A stretch of DNA of 37,482 nucleotides from Candidatus Brocadia carolinensis (GTDB taxonomy: Bacteria; Planctomycetota; Brocadiia; Brocadiales; Brocadiaceae): positions 1-37,482 of the forward strand of contig AYTS01000064.1 in assembly GCA_002009475.1 (NCBI GenBank), read 5' to 3'. Under the pieces are notes generated by a model. That model was not told where the DNA came from, did not search any database, and saw nothing but the letters and a program-made list of their open reading frames with translations. Position 1 is the stretch's first letter. Each line of letters opens with the position of its first letter. The translations under genes were made by a program, and so were the position numbers. Below, piece after piece: positions 10,529-19,563 of the stretch.

Positions 10529-10605
10529 ATGGATCAATGACAACTTCATCTATCGGGAATAGTGCTTGTTGGTGTCAAACCTTGATTAGTTGGTTGCTAT
10601 CATAA
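10525..10605 (+). CDS. Possible 26-aa peptide overlapping the giant gene stop
   Basis: ATG at 10525 overlaps the TGA of the preceding gene (ATGA arrangement), which would allow translational coupling. The peptide has Ser/Thr at its N-terminus, an Ala-Cys-Trp-Cys motif in the middle and a hydrophobic end (LISWLL). An ORF this short can occur by chance, and no family is recognised. Its only support is the overlap and a shared Cys-rich character with the end of the upstream protein. Confidence 0.2.
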   Translation: MNGSMTTSSIGNSACWCQTLISWLLS

Positions 10606-10628
10606 CATCGTGAACTTACTCAGATAAA

Positions 10629-10687
10629 GGGCAGGCATGGTTAACGGAAGGAGTCCGTAGGACGACTGGAGTTAACCATGCCTGCCC
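10629..10687. repeat. Large inverted repeat with 17-bp perfect stem
   Basis: GGGCAGGCATGGTTAAC (10629-10645) pairs perfectly with 10671-10687. The 25-nt loop contains a smaller stem, GTCC-GTA-GGAC (10653-10663). No T-run follows on either strand (an A-run follows on plus), so a simple intrinsic terminator is doubtful. It lies between the giant operon and the transposase remnant. It may be a REP-like or single-strand-transposon hairpin, or a stem that stabilises the mRNA 3' end. Confidence 0.7.
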
Positions 10688-10762
10688 GCAAAAAAAACAA
10701 AACGTGTGCTGGAAACAAACTCGTACCATTTCAATCATAAATTGTCTTACATTAAATAGTTT

Positions 10763-11507
10763 TTATAAAGCCGGTCGTTTCTTTTTATCTTTCAGTAAGG
10801 GATCGATTCTATGTCCCTTTATGGGGAAAGAAAAAGTCTTGATCGTCTTACCCTCGTGTTTTACCACCAGTTTCTTGCGCTGGGTAAAAATGGTTGCAAC
10901 AATGTACTGCCCCTCAAGCTTTTTCCTGATAAAGTATTCAACACCGTTAATCTCAACTTTGCCATGAGTGTCCACCTTCACATCTGAAACATTGCCTTCT
11001 GTGATAACAGCAAAGGAAGGAAGATGCCCGTCGTGATCCAGAATAAGGTGCAATTTGACTGCTCCCTTGGTACGCCGGAATTTTGCCCGGTCAAAAAGTG
11101 ATAGCGACAAGTCCATGGTAGAGGAATCCAGGCTGACCAACGTATTCTTAAACCTGAACTTCTTCTTTCCTGAAAACTTATTACGGCATTGATCCAACAG
11201 ATTCAGGAATACCTTTTGGTAAAGTTCCCACGGACGATGCTCCTTGGCATACGCAAGCGTGGAACGACTCGGTGCGGTAATTCCCAGATGGGTCAACTTA
11301 CCCTCACAACTCCTGAGACCTCCCGTAATTTCTCGTAAAGAATGTGCTCGACCCAATTGACAAAAAAGCATAGAAACAAACTGCTCACAGCAAGAAAACC
11401 CTCGGGCATGATATTCTGCATCGGTCTCTTTTACCGCCCGATAAAACTCTGAACGAGGAAACAATTGCAATAACTGACTAAATATGCTACAAAATTTATT
11501 TATGCAT
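10763..11507 (-). pseudogene. Chimeric transposase remnant: IS4-type N-terminus joined to an integrase-like tail
   Basis: The open frame 11470-10763 (235 aa) starts like DUF4372/IS4 transposases: FPRSEFYRAVKETDAEYH, LREITGGLRSCEGKLTHLG, then the first catalytic Asp region in TLVSLDSSTMDLSLS and KLHLILDHDGHLPSFAVITEGN. At about residue 165 similarity to IS4 stops. The last ~70 residues (HGKVEINGVEYFIRKKLEGQ onward) look like the C-terminal beta domain of rve/IS481- or IS21-type integrases. The natural start is probably ATG 11507, with a strong AAAGGAGG box just upstream, but it is one base out of frame and hits a stop after three codons. The catalytic second Asp and Glu are absent, so it is inactive. 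Confidence 0.65.
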
Positions 11508-11597
11508 GAGCCCTCCTTTGGTTATTGAGTTTTCCACACCAACTCTCTTATACCACATCAGGGCTCAGCTTTAAAAACTTAATTTGGACAAGAGTGA

Positions 11598-11751
11598 TTT
11601 CAGGTACTTTTTCATACGGAAATGCAAAATTACACTTTGGATGGAAAATTTTTAACCTTTTCCTGACTTGCTTATCGATCGTATTTTAATTTACACACAA
11701 TTTCCTTTGTATTTTATTCATAGTTTGCTGGCCACATTCTCGGACAATCTG
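11598..11751 (-). repeat. Inverted repeat, left copy (~150 bp)
   Basis: The reverse complement of this stretch matches 32650-32799. Shared blocks include TGTCCGAGAATGT, ACAAAGGAAA, GTAAATTAAAATACGATCGA and the end GTATGAAAAAGTACCTGAAA, with scattered mismatches. It fills much of the gap between the transposase remnant and the toxin remnant. It is non-coding and is probably an end or miniature derivative of a mobile element. Confidence 0.75.
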
Positions 11752-11840
11752 TTTTTGCGTGGCCCCTTGAATTTACTGGTTTAGCGGTTTGCCTACCCCT
11801 CGAATTGCGAAGGTAGGGCTAAGGGAAAGCTCAAGGAACT

Positions 11841-12113
11841 TTAAATGCATCGTACATAGCACGTTTTTGGGAATGCTTTGAGAACCTCCCAGAAGCTGTT
11901 CAATAGATATCGAAAAAGAACTTCGAGCTACTTAATATCAATCCTTCACATACAGCCCTCCCCATTAAAAAAGTTGGTAAGCTTTGGTCCGTGAGAACTG
12001 GAATGAATCACAGAGCACTCGCATTTGAAGAGGGCTATGACTTCATTTGGGTATGGATTGGGAATCATGATAAATATGAGAGGATGATTAGAGATAGAGG
12101 AGCTAACAAGTGA
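11841..12113 (+). pseudogene. RelE/ParE-superfamily toxin, inactivated
   Basis: In one frame this encodes a recognisable short RelE/ParE-type toxin: RFWECFENLPEAVQ, then TAG, then NFELLNINPSH, KKVGKLWSVRTGMNHRALAF and FIWVWIGNHDKYERMI, ending at TGA 12111-12113. The TAG interrupts the helical part, and no ATG lies in frame at the expected start (TTA AAT GCA). No antitoxin is attached. The homology is clear despite the lesions, so loss is fairly recent. Confidence 0.7.
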
Positions 12114-12177
12114 ATACAACGGACGGCTAACCGCCGCTGCTGATTTAGACCGTTATAATAAAAATAAAAGAGATACG

Positions 12178-12329
12178 ATGAAAAAAGGTTTGTCTTAGAT
12201 AAGGAAAAAATAATAAATAGTTTGCGTTACTTACCAGAAAAAACTACCGTTGAAGAAGCGATGGAGCGATTATATTTACTGGCAAAAATTGAAAAAGGCA
12301 TTAAACAGACAGATGAAGGCCATGGCTAA
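12178..12329 (+). pseudogene. Small antitoxin-like gene, frameshifted
   Basis: ATG 12178 starts MKK, then a one-base shift is needed in the A6 run to enter the frame reading FVLDKEKIINSLRYLPEKTT, VEEAMERLYLLAKIEKGIKQ and stop TAA 12327-12329. Size, charge and position are those of an antitoxin preceding a ParE-type toxin. The toxin start ATG 12322 overlaps the end of this gene, the usual coupled arrangement. Confidence 0.55.
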
Positions 12330-12590
12330 AATAAAGTGGGCTCCTCATTCTTTAGAAGATATTGAAGCCGTAGCAAATTTTATTAAAAGAGATTCAAGTT
12401 ATTGCACACGGATGTTTACCATAAAAGTTTTCGAGGCGGTAGACCGTTGAGAATTATTTCCCGAATCTGGATGAGTTGTGCCAGAATTAAATCGTAAAGA
12501 AAGCAGAGAGGTTATTGTCGGCAATTACAGGATAGTTCATAGGATATGAGATGCATTAGTAGAGATACGTACCGTTCTCTTAATTCAGAC
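12322..12590 (+). pseudogene. ParE-type toxin, inactivated by three TGA codons
   Basis: From ATG 12322 the frame reads MAKIKWAPHSLEDIEAVANF, KVFEAVDR, TGA, ELFPESG, TGA, VVPELNRKESREVIVGNYRI, VHRI, TGA, DALVEIRTVL. This follows the ParE family closely (helical hairpin, then the GNYRIVHRI strand). At least two TGAs fall where the family usually has Arg. The expected C-terminal residues after RTV are replaced by the direct repeat starting at 12579. Confidence 0.7.
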
Positions 12591-12678
12591 AGCATGTATG
12601 GCAACCTGGTTTTAAAAACGACAAAAACTTGCCAAAAACACCAATAAATTCAAGGGGTACAGTTGGGCTTCTCAGCTA
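12579..12678 (+). repeat. Direct repeat, copy B (~100 bp)
   Basis: Second copy of 93-192, same orientation, from CTTAATTCAGACAGCAT to CTCAGCTA. It replaces the end of the ParE-type toxin and supplies the sequence immediately upstream of msrB. Together with copy A it brackets about 12.4 kb containing the giant genes. Confidence 0.75.
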
Positions 12679-12691
12679 CCATGGTATTGCT

Positions 12692-13219
12692 ATGGTTTTA
12701 TTCCCATGTATCTTACTCGCAAGCAATAAGGTAAATACCACAGAAAAACAGACCGTTATCATTGTAAAAAATAATTCCTCCGATTCCTCTGATTTAAAAG
12801 AGAAAGGGATAACCATGCCTGAAAAAGTTGTGAAAAGCGACGATGAATGGAAACGGACTCTTACCCCGGTACAATATAAGATTCTCCGGCAAAAAGGGAC
12901 AGAACCGCCTTTTACCGGAGAATATCACGATTTTAAAGGAAAAGGGATATTTCAGTGTGTGGGGTGCGGGAATGATTTGTTCCGATCGGAAGCAAAGTTC
13001 GATTCCGGAACAGGTTGGCCGAGTTTTTGGGAGCCAATTTCGGAGCAAAATGTTGATACCGCTACTGATACAAGCCATGGGATGGTACGAACGGAGGTTA
13101 CGTGCAACCGGTGCGATGCTCATCTTGGACACGTGTTTCATGACGGTCCACCGCCTACCAGTCTCCGTTATTGTATCAATTCGGCTGCACTCAGCTTTGT
13201 GAAGAAAGAAAAGGAATAG
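12692..13219 (+). CDS. msrB: Peptide-methionine (R)-S-oxide reductase MsrB
   Basis: MsrB reduces the R-epimer of methionine sulfoxide in oxidised proteins. The SelR domain is complete: zinc ligands in CVGCGNDL and [12 protein letters not shown], the [13 protein letters not shown] core, and catalytic Cys in [10 protein letters not shown] use ATG 12692, which adds a short hydrophobic leader ([11 protein letters not shown]) and a Ser/Asp linker. Alternatives are TTG 12629, inside the direct repeat and giving a longer signal-like N-terminus, or ATG 12815, which has the best Shine-Dalgarno (GAAAGGG) and would give a cytosolic 134-aa enzyme. The repeat seems to have replaced the original 5' end. 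No msrA is adjacent. Confidence 0.9.
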   Translation: MVLFPCILLASNKVNTTEKQTVIIVKNNSSDSSDLKEKGITMPEKVVKSDDEWKRTLTPVQYKILRQKGTEPPFTGEYHDFKGKGIFQCVGCGNDLFRSEAKFDSGTGWPSFWEPISEQNVDTATDTSHGMVRTEVTCNRCDAHLGHVFHDGPPPTSLRYCINSAALSFVKKEKE

Positions 13220-13312
13220 CCTCGTGTATAATAATAAGGTTATACCCTGTAAAAAGGTATCTTTGGGTTAACGTAAAAGAGTCATCTATTTTTCAACGGA
13301 TAATTTTCTGCC

Positions 13313-14789
13313 TTGAGTCAGCTTAGAAAACTTGCCTCACAAACGGCTGTTTATGGTTTGAGCACCATACTTGGCCGATTCTTCAACTATCTTCTCGTGC
13401 CTTTGCATACAAGGGTTTTTGGCACAGCAGAGTATGGCGTGGTGAGTGAGTTGTATGCCTATGTTTCGTTTTTTCTTGTGATGCTCACCTATGGAATGGA
13501 GACGGCATTTTTCCGTTTCTCGCAGGATGAAGAAAAAAAAGACAGGGTATTTCCCACGGCGTTTGTTTCCGTTGGTATCTCTTCGGTTGTTTTTATGCTC
13601 TGCATGGGCGCATTTTCACAACCGATTGCCAGTGCCATCCGTTATCCGAATCATCCGGAATACATCATCATTTTTTCGCTCATCCTGGGTTTTGATGCTA
13701 TGTCGAGCATCCCTTTTGCATTACTTCGGCAACAAGGGCGTCCGGCAAAATTTGCTATCGTAAAAAACATCACTATCCTCAGCAACATCCTCCTCAACCT
13801 CTATTTTTTGATGCTCTGTCCGTATATGCAGCACACATCAAATATTTCGCTGCCATTTTATGATGCAACTATTGGTGTGGGTTATGTATTTATTTCGAAT
13901 CTTGTGGCAAGCATCATCACCCTTCCCGTATTGTTCAAAGAAATTTTATGGATCAGGAAGGGGTTTGATGCGGCGCTTTGGTGGAAAATGATAGCCTACG
14001 GATTGCCCTTGTTAGTTGTGGGATTGGGTGGCATGGTAAATGAAGCACTGGATCGGGCAATTATGAAATACCTGCTTCCGTCAGACAAAGGGACATTGAG
14101 CCAGGTTGGCATTTACGGGGCAAATTACAAGCTTTCTATTCTGATGAGTTTGTTCATTCAGTCGTTTCGGTTTGCCGCGGAGCCGTTCTTTTTTTTCTCA
14201 CGCTAAAACATCGGACAAGAAAGTTATTTATGCTCAGGTGATGGACTATTTTGTGATCGTCTGCTTGGGGATATTTCTGCTCGTAACATTATACATAGAC
14301 CTCTTCAAATATTTTATTGGTGAGCAATTTTATGAGGGATTAAAAGTAGTCCCGATATTGCTCCTTGCCAATTTGTGTCTTGGTGTTTACTATAACCTTT
14401 CCATCTGGTACAAACTCTCCGACCAAACCAGGAAAGGTGCCATGATATCATTGATTGGGGCGGGCATCACGATCGGTTTAAATATCTGGTGGATTCCTGT
14501 ATTCGGATACACCGGCTCGGCGTGGGCAACCTTTCTTTGCTATTTCAGCATGATGCTGATCTGCTATGTTCTGGGATTGAAATACTATCCGATACCCTAT
14601 CATATCCGGCGTGTGTTGAGTTTTGCAGGAATAGCGCTTGTGTTGTTTTTTGCCGGATGGTATTGCAGAAGTTATTTTTATGCAGGCAACCATACGCGTA
14701 TTTTCATGATAAACTCTGCACTGTTCCTGTTTTTTATCATAGCAGTAGGTCTGTTTATCAGGAAAGATAGAATGATAAAATCGCAATAG
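13313..14789 (+). CDS. Polysaccharide flippase (Wzx/MATE-like), apparent frameshift
   Basis: This is a multi-membrane-segment exporter of lipid-linked sugars in the oligosaccharide flippase superfamily. The N-terminal piece (TTG 13313 to TAA 14206) opens with SQLRKLASQTAVYGLSTILG and LLVPLHTRVFGTAEYGVVSE, a pattern I associate with Bacteroidota flippases. The C-terminal piece continues from about 14190 to 14789 in the +1 frame. Dropping one T from the T8 run at 14189-14196 rejoins them into 491 aa, a normal length. The rest is undamaged, so this is a sequencing error, slippage or a very young mutation. No other polysaccharide genes are nearby. Confidence 0.8.
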
Positions 14790-14871
14790 AAGAAGTTTTC
14801 CTCAATCATATGGTAGAATCTTCAAGGGGTATGAGGTTATATGACATTTGTAAGGAGGTTCACCTTTTCGA

Positions 14872-15344
14872 TGAAGAATATACCACAAGAAGAAACAAGA
14901 AGACAACCGAAAATCAAGACGGAGATGAATGGGAGGGGATTGACAGTACATGCAGGGCTGTTACCGGTAATCACCTTCATGGGTAGATTATTGCTTCGGA
15001 AACGGGTACAAAAGGCAGCGAATAAGGAGCAAGGTACCAAGCCCAGTATCAGGCTGTTGATGACGTGGAGATGGTCGTAATCGGGTTGCTAGCCGGAACA
15101 ACCGCGATGGTGCAGATAGGAAGGGTATAGGCAGATGATGTGTTGAAGAAGTTCGCCCTCGTGAAGCCGGGAAATGGTAGGCTGGGAAGAGGTGCCTGCA
15201 GACACCACGATCGAGCGTATTGTAAGACTGTTAACCGAGGGGATACCGTGGCGCTGACAGGAATCATCCATCGTTCAGGGGTCAGGTGTGGAAACGGGCG
15301 GTACGATCAGGGCATACCTTGAGAAGTGCGGTGAGCGATATGTG
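14872..15344 (+). pseudogene. IS1380-family transposase, degenerate N-terminal remnant
   Basis: ATG 14872 follows AAGGAGG. The first frame gives GLTVHAGLLPVITFMGRLL, typical of the IS1380 N-terminus. A frame change near 15040 leads to YQAVDDVEMVVIGLLAGTTA, broken by TAG at 15127. Further shifts give EVPADTTIERIVRLLTEG and VWKRAVRSGHTLRSAVSDM. At least two frameshifts and one stop are needed, and the C-terminal catalytic part is missing. Confidence 0.7.
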
Positions 15345-15441
15345 AACACAGGGATACGTCAAATATCAGTGCAAGTAATTCCAGGTAAAAAAGAAGGAAA
15401 ATAAACTGACTTTTTCAAAACGGTTCTTATATACTACTTTC

Positions 15442-15790
15442 ATGAGCCATGAAGAGGCAAGAAAAAGCACGGCAAACAGAGAACCGCTCCACGATGTTGA
15501 AGTAAAACCCATCAGTCGGGACGAAAGACATCAATGGGATGAACTCATCCGTCACCACCATTACCTGGGACTTCATTCCCTCATCGGGGAAAGCATCCGA
15601 TACAGAGCAGTGCATCGGAAACAGTGGCTTGCTTTGATCGGATGGTCAGCCGCTGCACTCAAGTGTAAGGCGCGTGACTAATAGATCGGATTGCCTTCCT
15701 TTCGTTAGTACCAACGGCTTTCTTTTATTGCCAATAACAGTCGTTTTTTGATCTTGCCCGATGTCCGTATACCAAACCTTGCCCTGTATT
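15442..15790 (+). pseudogene. DruA-domain (DUF4338) protein remnant
   Basis: ATG 15442 opens a frame with LHDVEVKPISRDERHQWDEL, HHHYLGLHSLIGESIRY and WLALIGWSAAALKCKARD, the N-terminal signature of DUF4338 (Pfam 'DruA'). This domain occurs in the Druantia defence protein DruA and far more often fused to or beside transposases. Stops TAA-TAG at 15679-15684 interrupt it. Beyond them the same frame still reads IANNSRFLILPDVRIPNLA, the expected continuation, before similarity ends. It is dead; a transposon origin is more likely than a defence locus. Confidence 0.65.
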
Positions 15791-15911
15791 GCTCTTTTCC
15801 AGCGTCGTTCCTCTTCCGTCCCCATTTGAATGCATCCTTTCTCTCGCCCTCTCACTCCTTCTTCTTGTGACGTCAGGAATTTGGCATTACCCTGTAAATT
15901 TATTATTTAAC

Positions 15912-15940
15912 TTGACAATAATTTTTAATGATGCTATTCT
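15912..15940 (+). promoter_or_regulatory. Sigma70-like promoter upstream of polA
   Basis: TTGACA (15912-15917) and TATTCT (15935-15940) are separated by 17 bp in A/T-rich DNA. It is the best -35/-10 pair in the gene-free stretch 15791-16259 and would leave a leader of about 310 nt before polA. That leader contains a small hairpin, GTTAGC...GCTAAC, near 16003-16023. I see nothing else in this gap. Confidence 0.35.
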
Positions 15941-16259
15941 TTAGTTCGATTTTATCCATACAATATTGATATTGGATAATGTATAGGTTGTCCAGCCTGA
16001 AGTTAGCAAAAGCTGTACGCTAACCTTTCCTTGATTTGCTCTGTTTTTTCCAACATCGTTAATACAAAGTATTACTTTTATTATAGACGTTACCATGTTT
16101 CTATTTTCCACAATTTTGAAATATAAATTATAAAGAAACTTTACGTTATATCTCCGCAATTTGTCTTGCCCAGCAATTGCCTGTCTGCATTATTTTCAGA
16201 TGCTTTTGAGCAAATCATGTGTTTTGATGGAACGCAAGGCTTTACATCGCTAACATAGA

Positions 16260-18927
16260 ATGTCAGAGCGATTCTTTATCATTGATGGTCATTCACAGTG
16301 TTACCAGGCTTTTTATGCCATTACGGCAAGACTGACAACTCCTAAAGGAAAGCCTGTAAATGCCGTCTATGGATTTACGAGAATGCTACAGAAGTTAATC
16401 AGAGAGCATCAGCCTGAGTATGTGGCGATGGTATTTGATACAAAGGGTATCACCCATAGACATAGTAGTTATCGTGAGTATAAAGCAAACCGTAAACCGA
16501 CACCTGATGAATTGCAGGTACAAATTCCCCTGATTTACAAAATCGTCAGGGCATTTAATATTCCCATTTATGCAGCTAAAGGTTACGAGGCAGATGATGT
16601 AATTGGTACCCTGGTGAAATTGCTATCAGACAAACCAGTTGAAGTTGTTATCGTGACCGCAGACAAAGATATGGAACAGTTGCTAAATCCGAAGGTAAAG
16701 ATTTTACATGCAAAAAAAGGAGAAATGATTGACCAGGAGTCTCTTTTTAAAGGAAAGGGTATACGGCCAGAACAGGTAGTAGACGTACTGGCACTCTCAG
16801 GAGATAGTGCAGATAACGTACCGGGGGTGCCAGGTATTGGCGATAAAACAGCATTGGAACTTATCCAAAAGTGGGGTTCGTTGGAATCCGTGCTTATGAA
16901 TGTAAATCTTATTACCGGAAAAAAAAAGGCAGGAAAACCTGCGATTATTTGCAGACCAGGCAAGGCTCTCTCAGAAACTGTTGGTGCTGTATCGTGACAT
17001 TCCCATCTCCTTAGACATGAATGCATGCAAAGTAAACACCGCAGAAAATACTGAACTAAAAAACCTGTTCAGGGCATGTGGGTTTCAAACTCTTCTTGCG
17101 GATATGGTTGCAACGGCAAAGACCGAAGAAACACAATATCATCTGGTAGATACCATAGAAAAGTTTTATGAATTTCTTAATCTGTTGGTTGCACAGAGGA
17201 TCTTTGCCATAGATTTAGAAACAACCAGCACGAATCCCCTTATCGCCAGGATCGTGGGAATTTCATTTTCCTGGCAGGCAAGAGAGGCGTATTATATACC
17301 ATTAATGGTGCCGGAAGGAACAGCGTGTTTAAGTGCAGACATCGTACTTTCAAATATCCGGGCCGTTTTAGAAGATAAAAATATCAAGAAAATCGGGCAG
17401 AATATTAAATACGACCTCTTGGTATTTAGGAGGAATAACATTCTGTTGCAAGGGATTGTTTTTGACACGATGATCGCTTCCTATCTCCTGAATCCAGAGA
17501 AGAGGAATCACAACCTGGATGATATTGCCTTTGAGTATTTATCGTATAAGACCATAGCCACATCGGAGGTAATAGGATCAGGGAAAGAACAGATTACGAT
17601 GGATCAGGCAGATGTTGCAAAGGTTTGTAAATATGCTTGTCAGGATGCTGATATTTCATTTCGTTTAGCCGATGTTATGGAGCCGCGTCTCAAAGAAGGT
17701 GCATTATCGGAGCTTCTTCAGGACATAGAGATACCTTTGCTCTATGTTTTGGCTGAAATGGAATGGAATGGGATAGGTTTAAACACTCACCTTTTGCACG
17801 AGATGTCCGATACTTTAACAGCGAAATTGCAGCAGATTGAAAAGGAAATCTATGCTTCGGCGGGATACGAGTTTAATATCAGTTCACCCAGGCAATTGAG
17901 CGAAGTTCTTTTCGAAAAACTTGAATTGCCTCGTCTCAGGCGCACCAAAACGGGCTTATCAACAGATGCAAATGTTTTAACCACCCTTGCGTGGCAACAT
18001 GCCTTACCTAAGTTAGTCCTCGAATACCGTCAGCTTATGAAGTTAAAAAATACGTATGTCGATGCCTTGCCTGGCATGGTAAATCCCAACACTGGCCGCA
18101 TACACACCTCATTCAACCAGACCGTAACAGCAACGGGACGGCTTAGCAGTAGCGAACCAAACTTGCAAAACATTCCAATTCGTACAGAAATCGGGAGACA
18201 GATTCGGCGTGCTTTTATTCCCTCAGGAAATGATACCATGTTTTTATCGGCAGATTATTCACAGATAGAATTACGTATTCTTGCGCATTTTTCCGAAGAC
18301 GAGGCGCTGATGACGGCATTTCACCAGGACAAGGATATTCACTCGTCTGTCGCCGCTGCCATCTATGGTGTCCCGATAGAAAACGTGACCTCTGAGATGA
18401 GGCGCAATGCAAAGGCGGTGGATTTCGGAATAGTTTACGGACTGAGCGAATTTGGGCTTTCCCGCGATACAGGGCTATCACTGGAAAAGGCAAGGGAGTT
18501 CATTGACTCCTATTTTGCTTTATTCCAGGGGGTAAAAAGATTTCGAAACAAGGTTGTAGATCAAGCAAGGATCTGTGGTTATGTAAAAACTCTTTTTCAT
18601 AGAAAACGGTTTATACCAGATATTTGTTCTGAAGATAAAAAACGCAGAAACCTTTCGGAACGCATTGCTGTTAATACGATTATTCAAGGCTCTGCAGCCG
18701 ATTTAATCAAGGTTGCCATGAATAACATCCACACAAGATTGCAGGAGGGCGTCTATGGGGCGAAAATGCTCCTTCAAATCCACGATGAATTGCTTTTCGA
18801 GGTGCAAAAAGACACCATCACCTTGACGCGTTCCATGGTACAAGAAGAAATGAGTCGCGCTGTTATGCTAAACGTTCCAATCAAGGTAAATATAAAGACC
18901 GGGGTAAACTGGATGGAAACCGAGTGA
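16260..18927 (+). CDS. polA: DNA polymerase I, apparent frameshift
   Basis: DNA polymerase I fills gaps in repair and removes Okazaki primers. The first piece (16260-16997) is the 5'-3' exonuclease domain (FFIIDGHSQCYQAFYA, YEADDVIGTL, SGDSADNVPGVPGIGDKTA). The second (to TGA 18927) holds the proofreading domain (FAIDLETTS, GQNIKYD, YACQD) and polymerase motifs A (DYSQIELR), B (RRNAKAVDFGIVYG) and C (IHDELLFEV). Removing one A from the A9 run at 16919-16927 fuses them through NLRLFADQARLSQKLLVLYR into 888 aa, the normal length. All active-site residues are present. For a central gene, sequencing error or transcriptional slippage at A9 is more likely than loss. Confidence 0.93.
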
Positions 18928-19535
18928 ACGTAAAGCCGAAGATTGTTGGCATAACTGGTGGAATATCAAGCGGAAAAAGTACCATTGCCCGCATGCTCGC
19001 TTCACTTGGTGCAGAGGTTATTGATGCCGATGAAATGTGCCATAAGCTCCTCACCATAAAAAATATAAAAGTTAAAATTACCGAAAAGTTTGGAAACAGT
19101 GTCCGTGACATCAATGGCAAGATAGACCGCTCACGGCTTGCAGAGATTGTATTTCAGGACAAGACCAGTTTAGATAGTCTGTGCAGTATCCTGCATCCCA
19201 TTGTTATTGAACAGATACGATCGAGGATAGACGAAATAGAAAAACGGGGACGTCGCAAGGTTATTGTAATTGATGCGGCATTATTGGAGGAGTCTGATCT
19301 TGCTTTACTCTGTGATTTTGTCATCTTTGTAAATACTGGAAGAGATCACAGGGTAAGCAGAGGTAAAATCAGCCGTCACTGGCAAGAGGGTGAATTAGAA
19401 AGAAGAGAACGATATCAAATGAGTTTGGAAGACAAGAGAATGAAATCAGATTACGTCATTGATAATAATTTTACCGAGGAAAACACCTATAGACAAATAA
19501 AAGAATTTTGGCAACTTTATCTGGAAAAAAGCTGA
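18924..19535 (+). CDS. coaE: Dephospho-CoA kinase
   Basis: CoaE phosphorylates the 3'-OH of dephospho-CoA with ATP, the last step of coenzyme A synthesis. The 203-aa product has the P-loop [11 protein letters not shown] at the N-terminus, the [10 protein letters not shown] substrate region, and the lid/C-terminal segment ending [18 protein letters not shown] 18924 overlaps the polA stop (GTGA), indicating translational coupling. Length and motif order are typical. Confidence 0.92.
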   Translation: MNVKPKIVGITGGISSGKSTIARMLASLGAEVIDADEMCHKLLTIKNIKVKITEKFGNSVRDINGKIDRSRLAEIVFQDKTSLDSLCSILHPIVIEQIRSRIDEIEKRGRRKVIVIDAALLEESDLALLCDFVIFVNTGRDHRVSRGKISRHWQEGELERRERYQMSLEDKRMKSDYVIDNNFTEENTYRQIKEFWQLYLEKS

Positions 19536-19563
19536 TTCTACCTATTTAGAGGGGGGGGTATAC

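Noticed and set aside
10629..10687. Simple Rho-independent terminator
   Set aside because: The stem is perfect, but no U-run follows on either strand.
15442..15790. A Druantia defence system
   Set aside because: Only an N-terminal DUF4338 fragment with stops is present; no helicase or other Druantia genes nearby.
16900..17000. Programmed -1 frameshift in polA
   Set aside because: The downstream part is in the +1 (or -2) frame, which a -1 slip on the A-run would not reach; transcriptional slippage or sequencing error fits better.
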